Shown here piece by piece: positions 14,591 to 27,144 of a stretch of DNA of 64,000 bases. The translations under genes were made by a program, and so were the position numbers. The notes under the pieces are model-generated. The model saw nothing but the letters and a program-made list of their open reading frames with translations. It searched no databases and was not told the DNA's origin. Numbering within the stretch: the first letter of the stretch is position 1; every line of letters begins with the position of its first letter. Origin of the DNA: Biomphalaria glabrata (taxonomy: Eukaryota; Mollusca; Gastropoda; Planorbidae); assembly GCF_947242115.1 (NCBI RefSeq), contig NC_074720.1, forward strand, positions 32,526,645 through 32,590,644, written 5' to 3'.

Positions 14591-15140
14591 ACAAGCAAGA
14601 TTTTAAAAAAAAGATAATACCAAAAGAAATTGTATTTAAGGGAAAGAACTGCATAATAATTGTTGAATCTTTTAGTATTGCGATATTTACCTCCCCATTT
14701 TATATAAAACAAAATTAATTTAATTAATTAATAGGTTATGTTTTATTGATTTAATATCTACCACAATGAATGTATGTTCCAAGTTTCAACTTGATCCGAG
14801 AAAGGAAAGTTGTGAAATAACGTGTACAAGATTTGTATCAGACAGAGTGAGTTATCTAATATTTCTTACAAAAAAATAATTAAAGATTAAGATGAAGGAA
14901 AAGAAAAGTAAAAAGACTATATTTTCTTTATAAGGTGTTAAGCAATGATGCCTAACAATTAAAACATATATTTATAGATATCAAAGTCGTGGTTTCTTTC
15001 TATAATTCATATCTACTGTCTGATTTGGAATTGCAATTATTGCGTATAACAGTTTTAAAATGTACAGTAGTATCCCATATGGATAAATGGGAAATTTGAA
15101 ATTGAATTTATTTTTTTCTTAACAAAAATAGTTAAGTAAG

Positions 15141-15379
15141 TAAAGTTCCCCTTTTTCAGACCTTGCGATCTATAGGGCAGATGATATATTTCTGTGCGAA
15201 CAATTAACAAGTGTGTCATGTGGCCAGCACAACGATCAACCTCATATATATTTTTCCCCAACGAATTTCAGGTACCCATTAAAGCTGGGTGGTTTCAAAT
15301 GTGTATTAAATATCCCAAAATTCAAAATCCCAGTCTTTATCGAGATTCGAACTTTTACTACTCAGCCATCTCGCCTCAC
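15141..15379 (-). mobile_element. SINE family 1 copy
   Basis: Reversed copy with CAGACCTTGCGATCTATAGGGC at the 3' side, CATGTGGCCAGCACAACG and GAGATTCGAAC. The tRNA-like head is partly damaged. Confidence 0.8.
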
Positions 15380-15544
15380 TAAACAAAAGTCATCTAATCA
15401 ATTTATTACCAGACAATATTCCATATTACTATATGTCAGCACGATGATAAGGAATTAGTACTTAAAAGGTCTTGGTATTAAACACATACTTTTTAAGCCA
15501 TCAAAGTTACTGTAAAAAAAAAAAATATTTCTTTGTTTCAAAAA

Positions 15545-16960
15545 CAATATAACGAACACCAACATTGAATTTGAAGGCATCGAGGAATTGAACTCTGCCT
15601 CTATTTATAAATATCTTGGAATAAACCAGAATGCCAAGATAAAACATAAGAAATTAAAAGAGGACTTTCTTGGTAAATATAGGCAAAGAGTTAATAAAAT
15701 CCTCAACACCAAACTGTCTGGCAGTAATCTCATCACAGCAATAAACAGCTGGGCCGTCCCAGTGCTCCTTTACACGTTCGGTGTGATCAAATAGACTGAC
15801 ACCGACCTACATAACATTGACAGACTCACTAGAAAATTACTAACCAAGTTTCGATGCCTACACCCCAAGTACTCCACCATACGGTTATACCTGCCCTGGA
15901 AGGATGGGGGTCGTGGATTGCAGAAAATCTTCAAATTGTGTAAGATGCAAGTTTTAAATATACGATCAAAACTGCTCGCCTCCAGCAAATAATTAGTTTC
16001 CTTTCTACGCAAATATGACTCCGAAGCAACCCCTCTAAACCTACACAATGCTGATGTCAATGTCGGTTTGGACGACGTAGGGCATGAGATTCGCCAATGG
16101 GAAGAAAAAACACTCCACGGAAAATTTTCGGCTTCATTACATGGGGACAACATCGACAAGGCTGCTTCCTTAACATGGCTCAAAGCAGGTCATCTCTACC
16201 CTGAAACAGAAGGCTTTGCTACAGCAATACAGGACAGAGTAATCAGGACAAAAAATTACGAGAAGCATATCCTGAAACTCAATGTTGTCGACAAATGCCG
16301 AAAATGTGGAAATGTGGGCGAGTCGATTGAACACATTATGGCAGGATGTCCAGCCCTATCAGAATCAGCCTACCTAGGTCGCCAAAACCAAGTTGCAAAG
16401 TTAATACACCAACACCTGGCTTTGACGTACAAATTGATCGGTAAGGACACTCCCCCTTATTATAAATACTCTCCGCAAGAGGTTCTCGAGTCTACTGAAC
16501 ATCTGCTGTACTGGGATAGGCCTATTCTGACCGACAAAACGGTAGATTTCAATCGCCCGGATCTGCTGTTCATCGATAAAAAAGAAAAAACCGCTACCAT
16601 TATCGATATCGCCGTACCACTGTCCCATAATTTAAGAAAAACTGAGATAGAAAAACAAAGAAAATATGGGAACCTAGGCTTGGAGATTAAGCGTCTATGG
16701 GAATGGTCCAAAATGACAATATATCCCATTGTTATATCAACCGAGGGGATAATAACAACTGACCTCACAGACACCTTCAAGGCCCTTAACATTCCTAGGA
16801 ACATCTTTGTTGCCTGTCAGAGGGCGGTACAGCTGCAGACCTGCCACATCACCAGAAAATTCCTCAGTGGAAACTGTTAAAGGGACTACGATGAATTTTG
16901 TTTCTCTTTAGCGAAACTCGACCCTGGCAGCGCCAAAGAATGACTACCCGTTCATTTCTA
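15545..16960 (+). mobile_element. 5'-truncated LINE: RT end, zinc knuckle, restriction-like endonuclease
   Basis: The frame starts in the RT thumb region (YKYLGI, then SWAVPVLLYTFG) and continues to a clear C-terminal part at 16068-16880. That part has a CCHC knuckle (CRKCGNVGES..H....C) and RPDLLFIDKKEKTATIIDIA, which fits the PD-(D/E)XK restriction-like endonuclease of R2/NeSL-type LINEs. Two in-frame stops (15792 and 15990) break the upstream part. It ends near an ATA-rich tail. It is a dead 3' fragment, but the last 270 codons are still open. The clade is inferred from domain order, not from alignment. Confidence 0.8.
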
Positions 16961-16974
16961 ACATAATAATAATA

Positions 16975-17160
16975 ATAATGATAATAATATTTGTCTTTGA
17001 GTCCGAAGATTAATGAGGAATGCAATCTTTTTCGCGGCTATGCTCAGCACAGGCATAACAATTGTCCGCCGGTGGTCAATTTAGAGTTTCTATTCGCCAC
17101 TTACGTCTGTCCTCGGCAGCAGATTTTCTATTGAGCTCAAATGTGAGATGTAAAAGCATT
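16975..17160 (+). repeat. Interspersed repeat, family shared with 54740
   Basis: It matches 54744-54920: GAGTCCGAAGATTAA, TTGTCCGCCGGTGGTC and CGTCTGTCCTCGGCAG all recur. No coding signal is seen. Confidence 0.6.
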
Positions 17161-18440
17161 GAGCAGTAGGTCGTGTTACTGGAAAGTTTTAAGTTATTTT
17201 ATTTTTGTCTTTTGCGAAATGTATCTCATTTTAATCGACATCAATGTCACTCTATTGTTTTTAATTGTTTTTTATTTGTTGTTTTTACATTTCTTTAGTT
17301 AATTCTTTTCTTTTTCTTTTTCTTTTGTTGTTTTGTGCGTCTATTAGCACTAAAACCTTTTCGTCTCTGCCTTTGAGATTGTTTGTGTAATTGTTTTGTA
17401 AGACACTAAATAAAATAATTTGTAAAATACTTTGTTTAACTAATTTTAATTGATTAATTATAAAAGTACAATCAAATAGAAAGTACTTTATATAGGTCTT
17501 GTCAATGGTAGACAACTACTACATTGCTTTGAATGGAATTAAGATCAGTAAAAAATATAGAAATGTGTGCATATTTTCCAATGTATTTGTTTGAGTGATG
17601 GCAGATATATTTAATTTCGCCTCTAATGTTTTTTTTTCTTTTTCTATTGACAGTAATACCTATCATTACAACAGTAACACCAACAATACATTGTAGCAGT
17701 ACATAGACATGCAATTATACTACAAAACATGAATACACATTTTCTTATAAAAATAACAAACCTCAAACAGATTATAATTTCAAAAAATAATTTTATTCAT
17801 TTAATATCATTTCTGAAACAAAACCACATGTAGTAGATAATTCAATCACCAACACAAACATTAATAAAGTAAAATATGAACATAGCAGCTGTAATGCATG
17901 TAAAAGGGTCAACGTAACATTATGGTCTCATTTTTTTTAAATTAAAAAATCACAAAAACATAGAAAGAAAAAAGAGTAACACAATCAAAAGATAAAACGA
18001 AACGAAAAAAAAATTGTGTATTTTTTCTTTAAATTAACTTGTGAAACATGGCCCCAAAATGTAGAAGTATTTTAAAACAATATGCAGATTTTGCACATTT
18101 AAGAGTGTGTGTGTGTATGTGAAAGAAAAGTGTGTAGTCTACGTGTGTAAAACTAGAACTTAAATTGTATAAATATGACAATGACTGAAACACTATATGT
18201 GTAGGAGCCACAAAGATTTAGTGTCGATGTGTCTATGTGTCTGTGTTTATAGGACAGCATGTATGAGAGACTGTGTAGGTGTCTCATTGTGTATGGGTAT
18301 TAAGTGTGTGTATGCCAAAATTTTGAATAAATGAGTTTTGTGTCTAAAAATCTATCTTCTGAAATGAAATGTTGTTGTTTTTTTTTTGGTTCAGAGGGTT
18401 AAATATTTATAATATACATGTTCCATGCTGTAGTTACATC
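17160..18440. other. AT-rich stretch downstream of K3
   Basis: No gene is recognised. Distal parts show weak similarity to 35940-36400 (block 2). TG-rich simple repeats lie near 18100-18310. Confidence 0.5.
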
Positions 18441-18445
18441 ACAAG

Positions 18446-18575
18446 ATCTTTTTCTTGAAACTCTGACACTTTAACAAACAAAGACAAAGACCTTTTTCTT
18501 GAAACTCTGAGACTTTAACAAACAAAGACAAAGACCTTTTTCTTGAAACTATGACACTTTAACAAACAAAGACAA
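18446..18575. repeat. Threefold 44-45 bp tandem repeat downstream of K3
   Basis: Three nearly identical units of about 44 bp, each with TTTTTCTTGAAACT and GACACTTTAACAAACAAAGA. The K5 side has a single unit near 36425-36470. Confidence 0.85.
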
Positions 18576-18592
18576 TACTTTTATCTTGACAA

Positions 18593-20599
18593 TTACAGCA
18601 AACCAATGTCTGCAGAGAAAGGATACACTCAAATTGTACTCTCTGACAAAAACAAAGTGAAGAAAAGATGACAGACAGACAGTCAAAAAACGGGGAAAAA
18701 TAATGAGAGTTAGTTTAAAAAAACACAAAACAAATATACATTTTAAATGTTTTAGTATCTAGAAAACAGACTAAGACAAATATATATAGGCACACACACA
18801 CACATATATACACAGACATACACACACACGCACAATGACTTATTACCTCTAAGTAGTTTGATTCTATGGTCAAAAAGTTTTGAGTTGCTCAGTAAATTGA
18901 TCAAACTCAGAACTGATAATCTCTTGATAGGATCAGCTTCCAAAAGACATGACAAAATGTCCCTGAAAAAAATGGTGATAAATTTACACTTTAGAGTTGT
19001 ACACATAGCAAATTATTCAAGGATTTCATTTTTGTTTCTATTTGTAGATCTAACTATTTCTATCACTTATTGTTTAAATGTAAAATCTTTGTTGTAGTGA
19101 TATTTGTTTAAAACAAATGTTCTTCACTACGTATATAAAATTAATGTCGATGTTTTGACTCACCTGTCGATATCTGGAACGTGGAATGTTTGGGAAACTA
19201 TCGTGAGTAGTGGCTCCTTGGACTTCAGGTCTATGACATCTACCCTGTATAGCATGCACTAGTAGACTACTCCAAGTGAGTACATATCACACTACAATAG
19301 CAAAACAAAAAGAAACAATATATTGTGTGTTGTAGATATTTAATGCTTATCAAAATATTTATAAGCAAGTTTTTAATTTTATTATTATTTTACTTGCACA
19401 TATATAACTATGCAGTTTACATTTGTGTTGATTGACTTAAACAGCAAGTAAAACATAGTCCCTTAGAGTTGTATTGATTTTTTTAAATATCGTTTTATTT
19501 ACTGTTCCAATTACAAATGCTCATGTTTATTTTTTTAAATCCTGAAATCTGCTTTGAGAATTTAAAATGTGATGAAATAAAAATACTTTTTAACAATATA
19601 GTAAACACATTTTATAAAGATATCTGGATTCTGGCAATGCCATTTGGTGCAGTATATAGTTTTCTGATTTTAATCGTTTAGATTTAATGTATTTAATAAT
19701 CATGATTGGTAAATATATATCTTGACAAAATGCTATTATGCACAAAGCAGTTTCAGAATTCTTCGGTTTTATCAAGTAATTTATTGATTTTATTATGTGT
19801 GTATAAAGTAGGCATCATAGTTTAAATAGCATGATGGCTAATGATGTCCGAAATTAACCATAGATCATTATGAAATAATTAGGCAAATAGAGTACTTAGG
19901 TAGCTAGAGATTTAAACAAAGTACAGTAGGATAAGACTTGACTGCTGACTCTATAATCATTTAAATTATCTTTAAAAAAAGTTTAATTAGACTTACCTTA
20001 AAACAGTTAAATGGCTCTTCGCCCTGCTCAGGAGATATATGCATGTATGTTCCTTTCTTCCCAGTAACTAAAGGCTCACGTCGCCAGACGTAATCTCCTA
20101 AACCAAAATCAGCAATGACGACATTCTTTTGCATAGTGAGTAAAATGTTGTCAGATTTCAGGTCCCTGTGAGCGACTCCTCTGTCGTGAAGAAACTTGAT
20201 TCCACAGCAAAGCTGCACTAGGCATTCATCTCTCAACTCATGGGTCATCGTTGGCAGCGCTTTGGTCAGCATGCCATCCTCGTAGAATGGCATCACGAAG
20301 CAGAAGTAATAAGGAAATGATGCGACGTTGTCTAGGCCCATGATGAAGGGATGTTTAAGTCCTCTCAGTATAATAACTTCAGTCAAGAAGTGACGTTCAG
20401 CCGAAATACATTTATGTGTCTTGTCTTTGTAACACATTTTTACAGCCCACTTTCTGTTGGGATCGAGTGTTTTGTGAACTTGTACAACTTTGGTAGGATA
20501 ATGATCCTTTATGACTTTCTCTATCTGAAAATTATACACTTCACAGATATCATTTTGATACTCTTCCATTTTGAAGACATTTTTTATGCTGTCCGACAT
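18593..20599 (-). pseudogene. K3: Ser/Thr kinase-like gene with a nonsense codon
   Basis: The exons on the minus strand are 20599-19997, 19291-19164, 18962-18847 and 18609-18593. Splice sites and phases (0, 2, 1) match the intact copies, and the model would be 287 residues. Exon 1 is fully open with Lys54 (WAVKMCYK), Glu74, HRDLKSDN, DFG and SPEQ. The start is the Met of MSDSIK, which aligns with the first Met of K5 and K6; an in-frame Met at 20620 is seven codons further out. In exon 2 the conserved Trp of VYWCM is replaced by TAG at 19261-19259 (minus strand), which would end the product after 211 residues, within subdomain IX. Exons 3 (EADPIKRLSVLSL) and 4 (DIGLL) are undamaged. This is either a very young pseudogene, a polymorphic null, a truncated kinase, or a sequence error at one base. 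A threefold 44-45 bp tandem repeat lies just downstream. Confidence 0.85.
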
Positions 20600-21600
20600 T
20601 GCGAATAGAATAAGAATCAAAATAAATAAAAATTAGAATAAACTAGAACTGTTTTAACCAAACACAAGTTGTAAATATCGAGACTACAAATGATTTGAAT
20701 ACATGTTGATCATTGAGATTTTCAAAATATTTCAAAAAATAAATATATCCTCCTGACTTATTCGCTAATGAAGCTCATCCCCTGCGATAATTTGGCGCCT
20801 TTCCTTTTTCAAAGTGGAACATGCTTTCATCTCTTATCATTTTGCCCAGCAAAGGAATTTAAGTGAATCTATTGTTTGTAGTGGACAGTTTATGTTTACT
20901 TAAGGACAGCTGACACGTTTTTATTTAGGTTGGACAAGAATGAAAGCAATAGGAGTGGCCGAGCCGATAGCGCTTTGACGCGCTATAGCTAATGAAGCTA
21001 TTGTTCGGCTCCTCTGGACACCGCGATAGTCTACGCCGTGTCCCTATCATGTTGATTTTTTTGTTGTTGAAGCGAAAAATTTTTTTGTGTTTACGGAGTA
21101 TCAAAGTAAACTAAAAGTGTATGTAGGTGTGAGTTAGTAAAGGGTTGGAGAGGGTAGTCTCAGACATGTATCAATAAAATATATATAATATTTTTCATTA
21201 TAATTTTTTTATTAGCTTGGATTGGAAATATTTCTTTAGTGGAGTGTGGTAGACATAGATTTCGAAAACGGCTCTAACGATTTTCCTAGAAATTTGACAG
21301 TTTACATATATATATATATATATATCTTTAAGAAAAAAAAAGCTGATTAATACCTCCCTTCCGGCTACTCCCATGTAAACAATAATACATTTTATTCTGT
21401 ATAATTTTTTATTATCACTGCTTAAATTTTTAGTCTTATGTCCTGAAGTGTCTCTAAGTTGAGTGATTTTATCTATGGTGTTATAAATATAAGAGTTAAT
21501 ATTACAGAAAGACCTATATACATGATAGTACTATATACATGTTAGTACTATATACATTATAGTACTATATACATGTTTGTACTATATCCATGTTAGTACT

Positions 21601-21895
21601 GTATACATGATGGAATTTTGGTTACGGAAATGTAAAGCGCCTGGTTTCTGAACCAGATTTTTGGATCAAATCCTGGTGAAGACTGTGAGTTGTAAGTTCT
21701 GGATCCTTAGTGCGCTTCTGAGTCCTCCAAACTCCCGTGGGTACCTGTCATTAGTTGGGGGAAAGGATAGACGGTTGGTATTTGTGCTGGTCACACGACA
21801 CTCTAGTTATTCCTGTGCTACAGAAACAGATGATCTTTACAACATCTGCCCTATAGACCGAATTGTCTGAAATGGGAAACTTTACTTTTCATAAT
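21601..21895 (+). mobile_element. SINE family 1 copy upstream of K3
   Basis: Forward copy with a degraded tRNA head (AAATCCTGGTGAAGACTG) and body (GGGTACCTGTCATTAG, then ACAGAAACAGATGATC). It is shared with 38558-38836, so it pre-dates the block 2 duplication. Confidence 0.8.
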
Positions 21896-22039
21896 GTCAG
21901 GAATTTAAAACCTTTCTAGAAATCTCTTTCTCGAATGGAGTTCGATGTTGATACCAAAGATGCTGAAGATTGAAAAAAAAATGATTTAAAAAAAATCTCT
22001 GTGTACTCATAGTTTTTGTTGAATTATATACCCAAAGAG

Positions 22040-22745
22040 TCGACCGGTGGCGTAGCATACGCCGCTATTTTCCAGGCCACATCAACCTATGCGTCCGCAA
22101 TGGGCCCCGCCTTTTCATAGGACCAGCGCTATTTCTAGGTGTATAAAGTATTAAATTAAACCCTTTTAAAACATATAACAGATTTCATGTGCTTCCTGAT
22201 TTACCAGGAGCTCCTGGAAATCTCCTGAAATTGCAAAATATACGAAAAAATGTCCTGGAAATCTCCGGAAATTATTTAAAATCTTTTGAAAACTCTTACA
22301 AAACTCATGAAATATATTGACAAAATTGTCATTTTTCAGTGTCATTCAATATAAAAAACGCCAATCCTACAAGCGATAAGTAAAAACGGCATTATGTTTT
22401 ACCCGTAATTGTGTAATCTGGTGAAAGAAGCTTCTTGCGTCTCAAACTATTGAAGAATTACTTGAGGTCAACAATTCTCAAAGATACATTGAAACATTTG
22501 GTAATTCTTGCTATTGAGCGGGATCTATGTTGGAAACAGAATTATTATGATATACTGTATGACTTTGCTACACGCAAGGCTCGTAAAGTAATTCCGTACG
22601 TAGTCAAGAATGAATAAAATGCAAAGACGAATTTTTTTTCTAATACGAACTCTTAAATTTCACTTCTTATCTTCTTCCCTACCCAAACTTGACCCCGCGA
22701 AATCCGTTTCGCATAGTACTCCACAATGGTTAAGTCCGGGCCTGC
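22040..22745 (-). mobile_element. Degraded non-autonomous hAT-like element
   Basis: It is the reverse of the element at 45622-46522: AACCTATGCGTCCGCA on the left and AATCCGTTTCGCATAG on the right match it, with a degraded CAGGCCCGGAC end. No transposase frame is seen. Confidence 0.65.
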
Positions 22746-23464
22746 TTGTTCTCTTTCCATGACTTTTTGGTCAGGTCAAGTCTATTGAATGACAGGTCAA
22801 TACTACTTGTTCCCCCTCCCCTCTTTTTATTCGCCTCTTAAATTACGTAGAGTAACTCTAGTCCGTCCGACTTGCAAAAATAAAAGACTGATGATTCCTT
22901 TACGTTGTGTACAAACTCTTGCGCCATATATATATTTGTCTAGGGTTAATATATTAGGAAGAACTACTGGAATAATTTAACTAGTTGGCTACCACGTGAT
23001 TTAACCTCTGTTATCAGCAAAGTGTCCCGCTAAATACTCAGAATGTGCAAAGTGTCCCTATAAGGAAAAAGTTTGGGAAACACTAATCTAGGCCTATACG
23101 GTTATACATTGCAGCAAAAAGTGTTTTTAATTTATTTTAAATCTTATTTCACACCCCCCCCCCCCCAAATCATTTTTTTTATAAATTAAGCCTAATAGCT
23201 CTTTAATTCACTTTTTAAAACTAGAACAAACTGAATGAGAAACTAGCGCCCCCCCCCCCCCCCCCAAACATAGAGCTGACTAATTTAAAACGATCTAGTT
23301 GCAGGGGAGGGGGAACACACGTACATACCACGTTAGTACTTTAAAGGCATCAAGCATAGATTGACAATGACTTAAAAAAAACAACATGGCGTCAATAGAG
23401 TGACCCATTACAAACATGACATCTTTTTATCACAGTCACTCTTTGTTCTTCTCTTTTGTTGTAG

Positions 23465-23580
23465 AGTTGTGGTGGACTTCAGCAAATTTTACATCCAAGT
23501 TTTGACAGACCCTGCATCCCACCCCAACCCACCACTGCTACGACCACATCGAACCGACGCGTTCAAGCAGAACAGTAGCA
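23465..23580 (+). pseudogene. Second copy of the captured exon-like fragment, upstream of K3
   Basis: This is the duplicate of the fragment at 39543 with the same acceptor context (TTGTTGTAG). The frame reads VVVDFSKFYIQVLTDP. The Cys of the sister copy is Phe here. The donor side has diverged into a TATAAAA stretch with a stop, so this copy has lost its 3' splice context and is probably non-functional. Confidence 0.5.
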
Positions 23581-23808
23581 CAATATAAAAAAAAATATCT
23601 TTAATGTACACAATTTTCTACTGATTGGACGAAATGAAAATCTTCAGGACTAGAACAAAACAAAAAAAAAAGGTTAAAACATTAGGCCTACTGTTATCCA
23701 ATTTCTTTTATTTCTATTACTTTTTTTTTAAATCTACGATATAATTAACATTATTTAGAACTATACTGTTTACTAGATAAGTAAGACTTTGCAATCCATA
23801 ACGCTGAT

Positions 23809-23925
23809 GATGTAAAGGTCATCTGTTACTATGTCCGAGGATGTCATGCGGCCTGCACAACGACCAATTTCCTTTACTTACCCCAACTAATGACAGATAC
23901 CGATCAGATGTGGGTGGACTTAGAA
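23809..23925 (-). mobile_element. SINE family 1 fragment
   Basis: Reversed partial copy, shared with 40415-40540 in the sister block. Confidence 0.65.
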
Positions 23926-23999
23926 CTAGATATCGTAAAAAAAAAAAAAAAAAAAAAAACGTAAATGCATCTATTCCTATTGTGAGTTAAATATTTTTA

Positions 24000-24820
24000 G
24001 AGGCCCCCGAAAGGGAAAAAGACGCTATTAGTTTTGTGTGAAATGTCCGTCCGTCTGTCCATCCCGTTTAGATCTCGTGAACTAGAAAAGATAGTAAAAA
24101 TCCGACATCATAATATTTTAGTCCATTCAAAGTTCTGATGCAACGGCTACTTTTTTTCTTTTCTAAAAGCCAAAAATGTAATTTTTTAAATCACTTATGC
24201 AAGCAGTTTTTTTTTTTTTTAAATACAGAACTTTTAAAACTATTCACTATTAATAGTAACAAAAACGGGAAACTCTATGGTAGGGGCAATGACTATGTAT
24301 CCAATATTTTACACATTTATGCAAATAGTTTTACATTTTTTGCCAAAATTTAGTATTTTAGCATTTGTATTGCTAAGTTAAGTAAGTTCTGTCATACTAA
24401 CTACTACATTTACACACAAAAAAGGTTATTTAGTATGCATATAAGTTGAACATAATTTAAAACAACAATTATTAAGTAGTTTTTCATATTATCGCGTCCA
24501 TCACAACTATAGAACACTAAAGTAAAGGATGTTTTATTTTACGTATTTATTTTTCTTGAGGTTCAGAATAAGAGATTAGCCTCTTTCCAAAACAATTAGA
24601 TCAATTAGATATTCATTATATGACATCAGTTAGGCCAGGTTCGCATTTAACTTCACATTCACTTTCATCTATCCTTTGGTCCACCCCTGGGTCCACTTTC
24701 TCCATTCTTCTCTGTCATTTGTCTTTGATAGAATTTCATTCTAATGTTCTTATGGAAATTTTTTAAATGCCTGGGTGGCCCATGAGTTCCTTATGGTTCT
24801 ACATTATTTTATTATTATTA
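24000..24820. other. Intergenic stretch with repeat pieces
   Basis: Around 24040-24170 there is an interspersed repeat with GTCCGTCCGTCTGTCC, similar to 53990-54110. At 24640-24790 is another repeat matching 40620-40850 in reverse. No gene is seen. Confidence 0.5.
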
Positions 24821-24825
24821 TTGTT

Positions 24826-25052
24826 ATTATTATAGCTTTTATATAGCGCTATTTTCATAGCTTACTGCATGCTCGGAGCTCTTTTGGTCCAATTCATTTG
24901 TGGACCAATTGGGGGGGGGGGGGGGGGGGAAGGGGGTATCTAGGAGTTCGTTTTCCGTTTAGGCTCAGTAAACACAACTCTGCCCGAGTCGGGTGTCGAA
25001 CCTCGAGCCCCCATCTAGGTAACAAGCCAAGTTCAAGCGCACTTGGCCTCTC
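24826..25052 (-). mobile_element. SINE family 2 copy at the block 1 border
   Basis: It reads from an ATT-repeat tail (24810-24830) and TATAGCGCT to CGGGTGTCGAACCTCGAG and CTTGGCCTCTCGACCACG, the reversed tRNA-like head. A poly-G run interrupts it at 24909-24929. Confidence 0.8.
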
Positions 25053-25159
25053 GACCACGTATCCTACATTATTGCAGAAGCTTTTCGGGGGCATTATATA
25101 AGACAGAGAAAAGACGTGCAAGTTGAGTTTGTAGAGTTGAGTACATTTTGGGGGGAGCT

Positions 25160-25470
25160 CAGTATAGAGAGTTACAGTCCATTGCCATGAAATGCAGAAA
25201 AGTACATTGAATTACAAAACAAAAAATGTGAATTACACAGAGGTACAGAGAATTACAGGGAAGCACTGTGAATTAGAGAGAAAAGCAGTGAATTAAAGAG
25301 AAGTACATTGAATTACTGAGAATTACAGTAAATTAGAGAAGTACATTGAATTACAGAAAAGTACAGGAAATGACAAAGAAGTACAGTAAATTACAAAGAA
25401 GTAAGTACTGTAAATCACAAAGAAGTATAGTGAATTATAGAGAAGTCCAGTGAATTACGTTAACCGTTGA
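25160..25470. repeat. Degenerate minisatellite, right block copy
   Basis: It has the same 17-20 bp units as the array near the window start, with a small unit-number difference between the two blocks. Confidence 0.7.
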
Positions 25471-27144
25471 TTTTTAAAAATCTCCGTATCCTGTGATATC
25501 AAATCGTTAGTCGAACAATACAACTGTATCTCTAACACTTTTAACACGAGAACGTCTCTTCTATTTGTATCTTTTTGTAATTGTCGACAGTTTGTAGTTC
25601 ATAGTTTCTGATATTCTTTCTAAAAATATTGAAACCTGCCTTTTGAACTGCATGACCAAGCCTATTCGTGGACCAATTTTGATTTCGTGTTTCCACACTA
25701 ACTGTCTTTGTAACATTGTTCTGTATTGCATTTACTATGGAGTTCAATCAAGCGTAGGTATAGTAATTGACTACTGCAAGAGTTCGTGGAACACCCACTC
25801 AGGCCTCGCGGAACACAGTTTTGGTAACAACATTCCTAGACAATATATAAATCAATGATACTTGATACGGCGCCTTCACGGAGGTCACGCTTGATACCAA
25901 CAAGTGAGATTATTTATTCAGTATTCACAGATGTAGTTAAATATATTGAGTTTCGTCTCCTTAAATAATTGTACGCTTTATTTCACTCACAGCCATTATC
26001 GGATCAGATTGAAACACTATACAATTATTTATTGTAACTAACAAAACATGAATCAATTGGAAAAAAATAGTTGATTTTTTAATTTTTTTAAAATAATTAT
26101 TTTGTCTTATAACTAAAAATCGAAATAACGTCTACATTCTTAGGGAACAGTTGCTATTGTGGAGTTCTTCCCCTTAGATAAGCCTCTTCTATGGAAATTT
26201 TTATTTCGCTTGTTCTTTGTTTTACTTTATCTTTAAACAATGTCCAACAAAAGAATCAAAGCTACAGTTTGAAGTGGACACTATTGATAGACATTGAAAG
26301 CACACACAGCCGACATATTTTTGTTTGAACTGATCAAAATATTTGAAATAAAGAGTCTCCGAGCCACGTAATGCATTGAATAAAGTTCTTGTTCAATGGT
26401 ACAGAACACTATGAATGTCAACGCCGGCTCTCTAACACGTGGATTATTATGTTGGTGTAGGTGTAGAACACTGTAGATGGTTGTCTGTTTAAATTTTAGC
26501 GCGTCAATAAAAAACCCAAAAGAAAACAATTGAGTGTGTATGTATCTGTGTATGTTTCTTTGTGTGAGGGTGAGTGTTGAGAGTTATGACTAGTGAAGAC
26601 TGCCCAGTTCCTAGCGTCATAACTTTAAAAAAAAAATGCTTTGAAATTTAACTTTATTATCTAAAACTTTTTATGCTTGCAATTTTCTACAGGCTTTCAT
26701 TCATTTTGTTTCTGTTTTAATGCTAAATTAAAAAAAAAAGATTAATGTACTAAGTTTTGTGTGTGTGTGTTTGTGTGAAGTACTGTAAATCACAAAGAAG
26801 TATAGTGTGTGTGTGTGGGGGGGGGTAATGTGGACATATTCAACTACACTGAAGTAACTTCTTATTTAAATACTTACAAACTATGCATTAAAAAAAAAAC
26901 TACTTAGACAACTGATTAAATAACTGTACCAAACACAATATTATTACTATTACAATTGAGAACTCATAATTAAATTCTTGTATTATTTCAGAACCTCTGG
27001 TCCATTACTATAATTGTAATAATTATTATTATGAATAATATCTTGGGTAGACGATTGACAGCTTGTTTCTATGACAGATAACTAACTAGGGTGTCATGTA
27101 ACCAGTACACCATCCAACTACCTATTCACCTCACCAACTAATGG

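Larger units (their letters stand above)
17800..23990. repeat. Segmental duplication block 2, left copy (K3)
   Basis: It matches about 35940-40590 in the same orientation, including K3/K5, their upstream region, a SINE, poly-C tracts, the captured exon and a second SINE piece. This copy has about 0.9 kb extra at 22030-22950 with a hAT-like element. Similarity fades towards both ends, so the borders are approximate. Confidence 0.75.
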
